A stretch of 43,669 bases of DNA from positions 1-43,669 of the forward strand of contig JAJQIL010000061.1 in assembly GCA_021199235.1 (NCBI GenBank), in the 5' to 3' direction. The number at the start of each line of letters is the position of its first letter. Positions within the stretch are counted from its first letter, which is position 1. The notes beneath the pieces were generated by a model. The model was not told the DNA's origin and did no database searches. It saw only the letters and a list, made by a program, of their open reading frames with translations. Positions 1-8,157 of this stretch are shown here, piece after piece. Made by a program: the position numbers and the translations under genes. This DNA comes from Lachnospiraceae bacterium. Lineage in GTDB: Bacteria > Bacillota > Clostridia > Lachnospirales > Lachnospiraceae.

Positions 1-1414
1 TGCGGTAATCGTCAACGAGCATCTTTGCCAGGTCTATTTTTTTACGGAGCGCATAAAGAACCTTACGGTCAATCGTTCCTTTGCAAACGAGGTAGATGTA
101 ATGGCAGTTCTCTTTTTGTCCCGCCCTGTGGATGCGGGCCTTTGCCTGCTCGAAATTGCTCATACTATAGTCGAGGGAATAAAATACCATTGTGGACGCT
201 GCAGTCAGAGTAATGCCGAGACCAGCCGCCGCAATCTGCCCCACAAATACACGGCACTTATCGTCATACTGGAAGCGATGTATTTCATCATCACGGTTCT
301 TAATGCCACCGCGAATGATTGCGTATCCGATTTTCTTCTTTTCCAAAAGCTCCTGGATATCATCCAGTTCCGGCACGAACCGAGCCATGATAACGAGCTT
401 TTTATCCTCTGCCATAGCGGTATCGATAATATCGGAAAGGGCGTCCAGCTTTGCCTTGCTCACGTTATTGACTGCGCCATCATCGTCGGTCAAATGCCCA
501 CCCGTTATCTGCGACAGGCGCAAAAGACGTGTCAGGATATTGGCTGTTGTGACCTCCGAATCGTCCAGTTCCGCATAGCTTTCATCTTCGATGGAGTCAT
601 ATAGTTTCAGGGCGTCCTTTTCCAAATCCACCGAGCGGACTTCCTCCGTAATCTCCGGCAGATCCAAGCACTCGGTTTTCGTCACACGAAAAGCGATGGA
701 GTGCATTTTCCGCAGGAAATCATCCGTCATCCACTTTCTGAAGATAGGGGTATGCAAGCCATAGCCGCCCATGTCAAAATACTGGCTGCGGAAGGAATAG
801 AACGATGTACCGAATATCTGGGGATTTAAGAAGCGGTACTGCGAAAAAACATCCATCTCCCTGTTCGTGATAACCGTACCCGTCAGCAGTAATTTGTATT
901 TTGCCTTATCACCGAGATGGTGCATCCCCTTGCTCTGGGAGGTACGGTTTTCCTTCAATTTGTGCCCCTCGTCCGCAATGATAAGGTCAGCGTTATAGGC
1001 AAGCAGTTCTTTCTCCAGTCTCCACGCCGATTCATAATTAACGACTACTACCTGCAGCCCCTCGCCGGACAGCTTCGCCAGCTGCTCTTTTTTCTTTGCC
1101 GCCGTACCTTTCAAAATGGTCAGCGTATACGGAAAGTCAGAAAATTTGTCGAATTCCTCCTGCCACACGCCCAGAATGGAAAGGGGAGCGACAATCAGCA
1201 CCCTGTCAACCTTCCCGTGCTGATACAGGCAGCCAGCCACGGCAACGCTCACCAGAGTCTTGCCGGTGCCCATTTCCATCAAAAGCGCCACACCACGGCT
1301 TTTCAGCCGGTTATCGAAAACACCGAATTTATCACAGGTGAATTCGAACGCCCGTTTCTGATGCTCATACGGCGCAGCCTTAATCGGCATCATCAGTTCG
1401 ATATTGTTACTCAT
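1..1414 (-). CDS. Phage-type SNF2/DEAD helicase, 3' end cut by window edge
   Basis: Reading the minus strand from the ATG at 1414 gives an open frame to the left edge, so the C-terminus is missing. Near the N-terminus is a Walker A motif (MGTGKT) after the sequence MEM; further on come the box IADEGHK (a DEGH form of the DEAH box) and LLTGTVIT, and near the left edge the helicase C-terminal signature QAKARIHRAGQ. This is the SNF2 superfamily ATPase common in Firmicutes phage replication modules. It is expected to remodel or translocate on DNA; its partner is unknown. It overlaps the upstream 67-residue gene by 8 bases, so the two are translationally coupled. The family call is firm; its role within phage replication is inference. 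Confidence 0.85.
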   Translation of the reverse strand, partial: MSNNIELMMPIKAAPYEHQKRAFEFTCDKFGVFDNRLKSRGVALLMEMGTGKTLVSVAVAGCLYQHGKVDRVLIVAPLSILGVWQEEFDKFSDFPYTLTILKGTAAKKKEQLAKLSGEGLQVVVVNYESAWRLEKELLAYNADLIIADEGHKLKENRTSQSKGMHHLGDKAKYKLLLTGTVITNREMDVFSQYRFLNPQIFGTSFYSFRSQYFDMGGYGLHTPIFRKWMTDDFLRKMHSIAFRVTKTECLDLPEITEEVRSVDLEKDALKLYDSIEDESYAELDDSEVTTANILTRLLRLSQITGGHLTDDDGAVNNVSKAKLDALSDIIDTAMAEDKKLVIMARFVPELDDIQELLEKKKIGYAIIRGGIKNRDDEIHRFQYDDKCRVFVGQIAAAGLGITLTAASTMVFYSLDYSMSNFEQAKARIHRAGQKENCHYIYLVCKGTIDRKVLYALRKKIDLAKMLVDDYR

Positions 1415-1610
1415 CGCAGCCACCCCGCATTTCCTGGATTTCGATTCCCTGCACAGTCTCACCCGGAGCCAAGACAAGGATTTCGCAAAAATCTCCGAAG
1501 AGAAGTGTGAGCAGTCTCTTAGGCAAACGCACACGGCTGCTCTCCATCACTTCCTGTTTATCGCCGCTGCAGTTGGCAACGCTGATTTTTACTCTGTGTT
1601 TTAAGTTCAT
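1407..1610 (-). CDS. Small phage protein of unknown function
   Basis: A 67-residue protein with a strong GGAGGA ribosome site about 8 bases before the ATG at 1610. It overlaps the start of the SNF2 helicase gene by 8 bases, which is typical of phage operons and is the main reason to believe it is real. It is basic in the N-terminal half and contains a short hydrophobic stretch (LLTLLFGDFCEILVLAPG), followed by an acidic tail. No recognisable domain. Small proteins in this position are common before SNF2 helicases in Firmicutes prophages, but their function is not known to me. Confidence 0.6.
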   Translation of the reverse strand: MNLKHRVKISVANCSGDKQEVMESSRVRLPKRLLTLLFGDFCEILVLAPGETVQGIEIQEMRGGCDE

Positions 1611-1703
1611 AAAATTTTCCTCCTGTTCTTTATGGATTGGGAGGAGGGGTTGTCCTTCCTCTGGTACAAGCCGAAAAAGTCAACCCCGTTCCTTTTCCGG
1701 CTG

Positions 1704-2342
1704 TTATTCCTTACTGTGTTTCTTGTGTTCCTGTTTCGGCTTTTCTACGCCGAATTCCTTACACGCCTTTGTGATAATCCTGTCCCAGCGGCCGTGGACA
1801 GCCTGCCTTGTGACTTTCTTTCCCGTAGCCGTTTCCTCTTCACGGCGGATATCCTCCAGGTATTTCATCTCGCCGAGGTGTCCGTAAACCATGTCCTGCT
1901 GCTCCGGCTTGAGCTTCTCATGGATAAATGTCTCTGCCTGCGCCACCTTCGGGTCAACAGGCTGCTCCTCCGGGAACAGCTGGTCAAACACATCACCGCT
2001 GGGGTCAACAATGCTTTCCAGCGGGTCGGCATCGAAGCTGTCCTCATCTTCGGAGTTGCCATGACGGTTATCCCGCTGGTTACGGATGCCATAATCCGCA
2101 TTCTCCTCGTCATATCGCTCCTGCAGGTCATTGTCGTGGTCGTACTCATCGAGCAGGATGATAATGTCCCTGTTTTCCGCAGTCAGCGGAACGATATCGA
2201 CCACGACACGTTCCAATTTACCGTTGGCGTGCTTCACCCACTTGGTGTAGACATAGTTGCCGCTCTCATCCACATAGCTGTCACGGTTGTCGTTGAAGTG
2301 GCTCTTCTTATCGAAGGGCTGTGAATCGTTGCGTTTTTGCAT
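1704..2342 (-). CDS. Sigma-70-region-4-like HTH protein, phage/ICE type
   Basis: I place the start at the ATG at 2342 (212 residues), because AAAGGA lies 9 bases before it; a longer frame opens upstream but would run through a terminator-like hairpin. The middle third is strongly acidic, with many D/E residues. The C-terminal part (around VTRQAVHGRWDRIITKACKEFG) resembles the recognition helix of a sigma region 4 or Trp-repressor-like HTH, as in the sigma-like proteins of Clostridial mobile elements. It heads the leftward operon with the 67-residue protein and SNF2 helicase. A role as element-specific transcription factor is inferred. A second sigma-like gene lies at 31555, also preceded by a hairpin with a U-run. 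Confidence 0.55.
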   Translation of the reverse strand: MQKRNDSQPFDKKSHFNDNRDSYVDESGNYVYTKWVKHANGKLERVVVDIVPLTAENRDIIILLDEYDHDNDLQERYDEENADYGIRNQRDNRHGNSEDEDSFDADPLESIVDPSGDVFDQLFPEEQPVDPKVAQAETFIHEKLKPEQQDMVYGHLGEMKYLEDIRREEETATGKKVTRQAVHGRWDRIITKACKEFGVEKPKQEHKKHSKE

Positions 2343-2382
2343 CTTTGTGTCCTTTCCGTCCGAGGGAAGGACGGTGGAACAC

Positions 2383-2417
2383 AAAAAGAGCCTGCAGTCG
2401 AAGATGACCACAGGCTC
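2383..2417 (-). terminator. Terminator-like hairpin upstream of the sigma-like gene
   Basis: On the minus strand, arms GAGCCTG and CAGGCTC (2411-2417 and 2388-2394 on the plus strand) flank a 16-base loop and are followed at once by five T residues. It lies only about 45 bases before the ATG at 2342, with no promoter visible in between. It either ends an upstream small RNA or acts as an attenuator for the gene. Confidence 0.5.
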
Positions 2418-2608
2418 CGGCAATCCGAAAATGGGCGCAGCAAAGCTAACGGTGGGGCATCTTCGTTTCGAACACAACCTTTATCGCTGTGTCCTCAACT
2501 CTTATGCATCCCATCGTCCTTATAGCGCTATTCGGACTAAGAGATTTATTGTGCGGTCGATAACCTCCAACCGCTACATTGATTATCGCATATGTCTGAT
2601 TTACAATC

Positions 2609-2625
2609 CCAACTCGCCGAGTTGG
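2609..2625. promoter_or_regulatory. Perfect palindrome, candidate operator
   Basis: CCAACTC-GCC-GAGTTGG, seven perfect base pairs around a 3-base centre. A degenerate second copy, CCAACTC-AAC-GAGTT, lies 89 bases away at 2698-2712. The first overlaps the TTGGGA of a weak minus-strand promoter-like sequence. Two copies of the same dyad around a gene boundary suggest a repressor or recombinase binding site; neither is proven. Confidence 0.4.
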
Positions 2626-2668
2626 CTTCAAAACGCTTGTTTTTCAAGGGATTTCGATTTTTGAGCAT

Positions 2669-2693
2669 AAAAAAAGGACCCCTTTCGGGGTCC
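2669..2693 (-). terminator. Intrinsic terminator of the type I R-M / protease operon
   Basis: GGACCCC-TTTC-GGGGTCC, a seven-pair GC-rich stem with a four-base loop, followed on the minus strand by seven T residues. It lies just after the stop codon of the ImmA/IrrE gene at 2721 and points the right way to end the leftward operon. Confidence 0.88.
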
Positions 2694-2720
2694 AAAACCA
2701 ACTCAACGAGTTATCAACTT

Positions 2721-4310
2721 TTATGAATTTTTTTCTTTCGTTCCGAGTTCCGTCAATTTCGCAGCTGCAAGCATACCATTGAAATCATTCAGTGAAATGC
2801 CTGGGAACCGCTCTAATATGTTAACGTATGTCTTTGTTGGCTCGTGATAGGCATCAAGCGTATTGGCTGATTTCTCGAAGATTTTTTCTATAATTCGGAG
2901 GCGAAGCCTTAAACCAACACATATAGCCATAAGATTATCCGTGCCCACCTTATTAAACTGATTGTTCTTGATTTTTCCGTGATAATTGGGATGCAGTCCC
3001 GTATGCTCTGCAAATGTTGAAGGTGCTGTCCAATGGTGGCGTTCCATAAGAAACCACAAACAATCGCACAGTGACTTTCCGGGATTTCCTAACATTCCCA
3101 GCAGTTCACATTCTTCATCTTCATCATAAGCAGGGATAGAAGCATAAGCCGCCTTGTACGAATCCTCTACTTTCAGGTTCTCCAAATTTGCCTGTGCTCT
3201 CGGATTAAAGAGAAGTATTCTTTTATCAATATCTTCAGCTTTAACTGCTGTTCTATAGAAGCAGCATAGTCCCTCAAGGTCTTCTTGTGCGTATTTATAA
3301 TTTTTCCAGCGATGCTCTTGGATATTAAGAACGCATTTCTGAAGATTGCGTTTTGCCGTGCTGGTGAGGCACGGTTTTCCGCTCTTAAATGTGACATATT
3401 TTGAAGAAGCCAGCACAAAATAGCCGTCTGCGAATACAAAATCTCCATTATCGATCCATCTTTTCAGAGTAGGGTTTGCATTCATTAGCCGGAAAGCTTC
3501 AAGAGCATCCAATTTCTGAAAATCGTTTCGTTCCAGTATGTCAGCAAACACATCGGTGTAATCTGGAAGCTGTGAAATTGTCGATTCCATTCCGACTTCA
3601 AGTAAACGATACTTTGCAGAGCTTCGAGAGACAACGAAGAACTGGCTAAGAGATTCTATCAACTCATCACATGAAGCGGAATCCCGTTGTTCCTCTAATA
3701 GTTCCATTGCTTTCTGTCGAAATGTACTCTTGGGCATGAGAATTCGAGGAGCTAAACGGTGTGCTTGCCATTCCAACCATTTGACTTCATTTGCCTTCGT
3801 TTTTTTTCCTTCCGGTGGCTCGTAATATGTTTCGGATTGACGGCACATGATCGGATACAGTTCTTCGGAATCTTCTGCATTTTTTAACGCCAAAATCTTA
3901 AAGTATGCCTTGTCCTTTTCCCAATGCAGAGCTTCATGAATCAGCGTGTTGCGCTTGGTCCCTTCGCCATACATTGCCTCAGACTCAGGGTCTATTAATA
4001 TTGTTCCTGCCGGATACCATACAGATTTAACACTTCCAGTTTCCCGATCATATACATCAACTTCTCCATCGAGCAACAGGCAGCAACCGAAAACATCCAA
4101 ATTCCGAGATAGGGATGCTTCAGCGACAGTCAGCTTTAAATCCTGCAATATTTTATCTACAGGCAGGGGCATTGGGGTTTCCAGTGCCTCTTTGCAGTTC
4201 TTTTGCAGGAATTTGCGGGCATAATCATCTAACCGATTCTTACCGAGAATCAATGCGCCTGTTTTTTTATTTACATCATAAATATCGCTCGATGTCGGTT
4301 TCTTCGTCAT
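2721..4310 (-). CDS. ImmA/IrrE-type zinc metallopeptidase, long form
   Basis: Starting at the ATG at 4310 (AAGGAG 11 bases before it; an ATG at 4343 lacks a site), this gives 529 residues. The zinc motif HEALH is at residues 125-129, followed by the family's second signature around WQAHRLAPRILMP and the conserved VSRSSAKYRL segment. ImmA/IrrE proteases cleave repressors such as ImmR or DdrO and so release mobile elements or stress genes. Here the protein has a C-terminal extension of more than 200 residues with no domain I recognise, much longer than phage ImmA. It overlaps the YgjP-like gene by 35 bases at the end of the type I R-M operon, so the two proteases are probably made with the restriction enzyme. 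Substrate unknown. Confidence 0.8.
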   Translation of the reverse strand: MTKKPTSSDIYDVNKKTGALILGKNRLDDYARKFLQKNCKEALETPMPLPVDKILQDLKLTVAEASLSRNLDVFGCCLLLDGEVDVYDRETGSVKSVWYPAGTILIDPESEAMYGEGTKRNTLIHEALHWEKDKAYFKILALKNAEDSEELYPIMCRQSETYYEPPEGKKTKANEVKWLEWQAHRLAPRILMPKSTFRQKAMELLEEQRDSASCDELIESLSQFFVVSRSSAKYRLLEVGMESTISQLPDYTDVFADILERNDFQKLDALEAFRLMNANPTLKRWIDNGDFVFADGYFVLASSKYVTFKSGKPCLTSTAKRNLQKCVLNIQEHRWKNYKYAQEDLEGLCCFYRTAVKAEDIDKRILLFNPRAQANLENLKVEDSYKAAYASIPAYDEDEECELLGMLGNPGKSLCDCLWFLMERHHWTAPSTFAEHTGLHPNYHGKIKNNQFNKVGTDNLMAICVGLRLRLRIIEKIFEKSANTLDAYHEPTKTYVNILERFPGISLNDFNGMLAAAKLTELGTKEKNS

Positions 4311-5040
4311 CTGTATCGGCTTCTCCTTTTTCCAGATAGTCAAGAGGCATTGTGTTCAGCATTTTCTTTGCCTCCCGCCATGTCGGGCAGAATTCCTCGA
4401 CCAGTGCATGAAATCTGTGAGTATGATTTTTCTCCAACAAATGAACAAGCTCATGAATGACAACGTAATCGAGACATTCCATCGGCTTCTTTGCAAGTTG
4501 AAGGTTAATCCATATTCTGCGCTTATCAATGTTGCAGGTACCCCACCTTGTTTTCATATTTTTTATTCTATATTCTTCTGCGTGAACTCCTGTCTTTTTT
4601 TCACATCGCAAAATTACACTATCAAGTACACGCCGGAGTTCCTGTCGATACCATTCAGTCATCAGGACCTCTCTCGAATCGGAATCCGTTCCTTCCGGCA
4701 CAGTCATAATAATTTTTGTTGGGGTCTTAATTATGTTGCGTTTGGTTCCTTCATACACCACCTGTAAACGATAGGGCTTACCCCATAAATAATGAGACTC
4801 ACCTGAAACATATTCACGCTTGCTCTGACGCTCCTGCGCCAGCATCCTATCTCTGATTTTAGTGATTTCCGGCAGCTTTTTCAGGACAAAAAGTTCTATA
4901 TCTTCCTTTTTTACATCCATCGGTGTGCTGACGGTCACATTTCCTTCCGGTGGTTTAACCCGTATATAGAGATTTTTCAGATTGCTTTTTCTGATAATCT
5001 CAACGGGCAAACCACCGATAACAACTTCCTCATTACGCAT
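4276..5040 (-). CDS. YgjP/SprT-like zinc metallopeptidase (DUF45)
   Basis: A 254-residue protein of the YgjP/WLM-like family. The zinc motif HELVH is at residues 196-200 with a third ligand histidine in NHTHRF (around 206-208). The family hallmark RWGTCN is at 165-170. It overlaps the end of hsdR by 8 bases, so it is translationally coupled to the restriction subunit. Genes of this family are repeatedly found next to type I restriction operons in bacteria, but their role there is not established; maturation or turnover of restriction subunits is a guess. No signal peptide or membrane segment, so it acts in the cytoplasm. The C-terminus is strongly acidic. Confidence 0.85.
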   Translation of the reverse strand: MRNEEVVIGGLPVEIIRKSNLKNLYIRVKPPEGNVTVSTPMDVKKEDIELFVLKKLPEITKIRDRMLAQERQSKREYVSGESHYLWGKPYRLQVVYEGTKRNIIKTPTKIIMTVPEGTDSDSREVLMTEWYRQELRRVLDSVILRCEKKTGVHAEEYRIKNMKTRWGTCNIDKRRIWINLQLAKKPMECLDYVVIHELVHLLEKNHTHRFHALVEEFCPTWREAKKMLNTMPLDYLEKGEADTDDEETDIERYL

Positions 5041-8000
5041 TATACTCTTCCTGCCTCCTGGCTATATCGAAAACATCGTTTGTATCCTCCGCGGCTTTGT
5101 CCTCGGTATACCTATGAAGCAATAGTTTTTGATAAATTGCAAGTCTTATTTTTTGTTGTTTCTGAAAATTTTTCTTCCAATCAGGGCGGATGGCAACACG
5201 AATAGCACCATCGACATCAACGGTGATTTCTGCATCTTCTTCAAAATAGTCATAGAGTGCGCGCTTTGCAGCACTGTCCCTAATCTCATCAGGATACCTG
5301 TCATCAGTCTCAGGGTGAAGGATTGCCTCTGCCAGTTCTACAACTTGTCTCAAATACTCCTCATAGCTCATAGCCTCGGCCTTGCGCTGCATGATAATTT
5401 TTCTGAGCATTTCCGACAGTTTACCATAATAAACGCTGTTGGAACTCATCTTCTTGACAATCTCATGCTGCAAGTTGTTGTCAATCGTCTCGGCCTTTGC
5501 TTCTTCATCTCCGGGCAGGTCCTTCACCAAATCAACAGGAGTGGTAGTTTTCCCCTGGAGGAGCAGTTCGACGATGGACATATTTCCCAGCTCGCTGACT
5601 ATCTTCGTATCCTCTGCACGGATATATGTGTCGAGGATGTAGCGCATATCTGCCTCATATGGCTTGAGGTCAATATAATCGCAACTTGCCAGCTTAATCA
5701 TTTCTTTGATTTTATTATAGCCGGAGATTTCCCCACGCAGATATTCGACCTCCGTTTCGGTATAATTATAATCGGGGACAAGTCTGTCGCAGCAGTTGGC
5801 AAATGAACGAGATAAAGCCGCTGTCAGTGCGTACAAAGTATCCCTCCGTGCGGTTTTCTCATCATCTTCGCTGTCATCGCCACAGAAATACTCAATGTAA
5901 TCTGTATCAGCCTGCGGCATAGGAACATTTTCTACCAACGCCTCCAACGAAGCCAGTGTCCCTTCAAGTTCGGATTTAGCTTCATCATATCGATTTTTAA
6001 TGAGGCCATCTACATCTTCCTTGTCAAAGCCGTCAAACGCCTCAGAAGTGTAATCAGCGACCGCCAGCTGCACGTTACGGAACAAATCCATGTAATCCAC
6101 AATATAACCATAATCCTTGTCTTCGCCGTCCGGCCGATTGACACGGCAGATTGCCTGGAAAAGGTCATGGTCGCGCATGGACTTATCTATGTACAGATAG
6201 GTAGCGCTTGGCGCATCGAACCCGGTCAGTAGCTTATCCACTACGATGAGGAGCTTCATTTTTGCCGGTTCTTCCTTGAACTGCTCCTTGGCTTCTTTCT
6301 CAAATTCAGCCAACTTTTTGCCGCCGAGCATCCGCTCATAGACTCTCTTTTTATACTCTTCTTCGCTTTCCTGCATGGGATCAGAAGTTGCTGTTCTAAC
6401 GCTTTGAGTGGTCGGCTCATAAGACGTTACTACAGCACATTTTGTAAAGCCCATACTCATAAAAATTTCCCAGTATCTGCAAGCCTCATAGATACTGTTT
6501 GCCACAAGCATAGCTGTGCCTCGGTCGGATTTGAGCCTCGGTTTCATGCTCATATCAAAAACAATATCAGCCGCAATCTTCTCCAGCCGCTGTTTAGAAC
6601 TGTAGAGCTTGTTGATTGACGTCCAACTCTGTTTCAATTGGAGCTTTGCCCGCTCCGTCAGTCCCTGTGTTTTCTGCTCAAACCACAAATCCACCTTGTC
6701 CTGGCTGGATAAATCCTGGTCCACGTCTCGTGCTTCATAGCGCAAATCGAGAACGACACCATCAGCCACACCTTCGTCGAATTTATAGGTGTGGATGTAG
6801 GTTCCAAACGTCTCCAAGCTCGTCTGCTTATCCGTTTTCAAAAGGGGAGTGCCTGTAAAACCGATTAAAATTGCATCCGGCATCAATGTTTTCACAGCCT
6901 CGTGCAGCTTGCCGGAGTTGGTACGATGGCACTCATCTATGAAAGCGACAATATTGCCTTTCGCCTTGAAATCTTTCGGTAAATCTTTCAGAAGTTCCTT
7001 CCGATACTGGTCAATGTCTGACTGCTTGCCTGCATTATGCCCATATTTATGAATAAGAGAGCAGATAATCGAATCCTCATTCTTATCCAGGATAGCACGA
7101 AGGTCGGCACAGCTTTTTGCCCTGCGCACCTTTTCATCCACGTCAATAAAAAGGCTCTCAATCTGGTCATCCAACTCGTCTCTGTCTGTAATAATCACGA
7201 CACGGCTGTCTGTGACATTTTCAATAATCCACTTTGTGAGCCACACCATAATAAGCGACTTGCCGGAACCCTGAGTGTTCCAAATGATGCCGCCCTCATT
7301 TTCCTGGATTCTCTTCCTGGCAGCAATGTTCGCAAAATACTGATTGTGCCTTGCTACTTTCTTTATGCCGGCATCGAAAATCACAAAATCATGAATGATG
7401 GAAAGGAAACGCTCCTTCTGGCACAGGGAAACGACACCGTTTCTCAGACGGTTATTTTCCTTTTTCTGAAGCTCTTTGATTTTTGCGGACAGCGCATCTG
7501 CTGCCTTTTTATCCTCTTTCCACTGGAGATAATATTTCTCTGTAGTGTCCGTGGTTCCATAATAAAGCCCCTGCGATTCGTTTCCGGCAAAGAGCAGTTG
7601 CATCGTTCCGAAAAAGTTCAGAATATACTCCGGCTTTTGGTTTGTGAGCATCTGACGGATGCCTTTGCCTGCACTGACATAGGAACTTTTCAGTTCAAAC
7701 ATACCAAGTGCGATGCCATTGACATACAGGATAACATCAGGACGCTTTCTCAAAACGCCATCAGTGCAGAGGACGGTCACTTCCTCTGCCACATAAAAAT
7801 CATTTCTGTTAATGTTCTCCCAATCAATGTAATGTACAGTTGGCCGATTTCTATTTTCGTCTTTTGCTCCCTGCCGACCATAACGCAAAAGAGAGTACAC
7901 ACTTCGGTTAATTTGATATAAGGAATCTACCTGGTTGTTGACTGCACTCAAAAGGTCACGCATGGCGACCTTAATCTGGTCATCACTGTACCCACGTTTT

Positions 8001-8143
8001 TTCAAATTCGCTGTCAGCAAATCTTCCTTAACCGGCGTGTTATCCTGTTCCTCCAGATTGCCGAGATAGGTATAGCCCAAATCGTCAACGAGCCAGTGCA
8101 AGACTCTGTTTTGTAATTTTTTCTCCGCATCCACCGTTGCCAT
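5033..8143 (-). CDS. hsdR: Type I restriction enzyme, R subunit (HsdR)
   Basis: 1036 residues, normal for HsdR. The N-terminal nuclease domain has RPDVILY at about 134-140 and FELK at 149-152, matching the PD-(D/E)xK active site. A RecA-like motor follows, with Walker A QGSGKS at 291-296, then DECHR, GFTGTPL and, further on, QAICRVNRPDG typical of motif VI. The C-terminal third is helical, as expected for assembly with HsdM. It cuts DNA at a distance after ATP-driven translocation when the site recognised by HsdS is unmethylated. It starts 14 bases after hsdS and overlaps the next gene. No frameshift or missing key residue is visible, so it looks functional. Confidence 0.95.
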   Translation of the reverse strand: MATVDAEKKLQNRVLHWLVDDLGYTYLGNLEEQDNTPVKEDLLTANLKKRGYSDDQIKVAMRDLLSAVNNQVDSLYQINRSVYSLLRYGRQGAKDENRNRPTVHYIDWENINRNDFYVAEEVTVLCTDGVLRKRPDVILYVNGIALGMFELKSSYVSAGKGIRQMLTNQKPEYILNFFGTMQLLFAGNESQGLYYGTTDTTEKYYLQWKEDKKAADALSAKIKELQKKENNRLRNGVVSLCQKERFLSIIHDFVIFDAGIKKVARHNQYFANIAARKRIQENEGGIIWNTQGSGKSLIMVWLTKWIIENVTDSRVVIITDRDELDDQIESLFIDVDEKVRRAKSCADLRAILDKNEDSIICSLIHKYGHNAGKQSDIDQYRKELLKDLPKDFKAKGNIVAFIDECHRTNSGKLHEAVKTLMPDAILIGFTGTPLLKTDKQTSLETFGTYIHTYKFDEGVADGVVLDLRYEARDVDQDLSSQDKVDLWFEQKTQGLTERAKLQLKQSWTSINKLYSSKQRLEKIAADIVFDMSMKPRLKSDRGTAMLVANSIYEACRYWEIFMSMGFTKCAVVTSYEPTTQSVRTATSDPMQESEEEYKKRVYERMLGGKKLAEFEKEAKEQFKEEPAKMKLLIVVDKLLTGFDAPSATYLYIDKSMRDHDLFQAICRVNRPDGEDKDYGYIVDYMDLFRNVQLAVADYTSEAFDGFDKEDVDGLIKNRYDEAKSELEGTLASLEALVENVPMPQADTDYIEYFCGDDSEDDEKTARRDTLYALTAALSRSFANCCDRLVPDYNYTETEVEYLRGEISGYNKIKEMIKLASCDYIDLKPYEADMRYILDTYIRAEDTKIVSELGNMSIVELLLQGKTTTPVDLVKDLPGDEEAKAETIDNNLQHEIVKKMSSNSVYYGKLSEMLRKIIMQRKAEAMSYEEYLRQVVELAEAILHPETDDRYPDEIRDSAAKRALYDYFEEDAEITVDVDGAIRVAIRPDWKKNFQKQQKIRLAIYQKLLLHRYTEDKAAEDTNDVFDIARRQEEYNA

Positions 8144-8157
8144 CTCGTATACCTCCT

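Larger units (their letters stand above)
2343..2720. other. 378-bp gene-free region, candidate leader or small RNA
   Basis: No convincing gene. It lies between the terminator of the ImmA/IrrE gene and the start of the sigma-like gene, both read leftward. On the minus strand it holds a palindrome (2609-2625), a weak promoter-like pair (TTGGGA, then GATAAT at a 19-base spacing), several short stem-loops, and a terminator-like hairpin (2388-2417) with a U-run. A second hairpin (arms CCGTCC/GGACGG, 2356-2374) sits just before the ribosome site. A transcript would therefore be either a short RNA of about 200 bases or an attenuated leader of the sigma-like gene. A 61-residue frame at 2446-2631 has no good ribosome site and I do not call it. 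Confidence 0.4.

Noticed and set aside
2446-2631. 61-residue minus-strand frame between two terminators
   Set aside because: No ribosome site before its ATG and it covers a palindrome and hairpins; a leader or small RNA explains the region better.
7037-7921. 294-residue plus frame opposite hsdR, and other long antisense frames such as 1632-2324
   Set aside because: Shadows of well-supported genes on the other strand; no family motifs and no ribosome sites.
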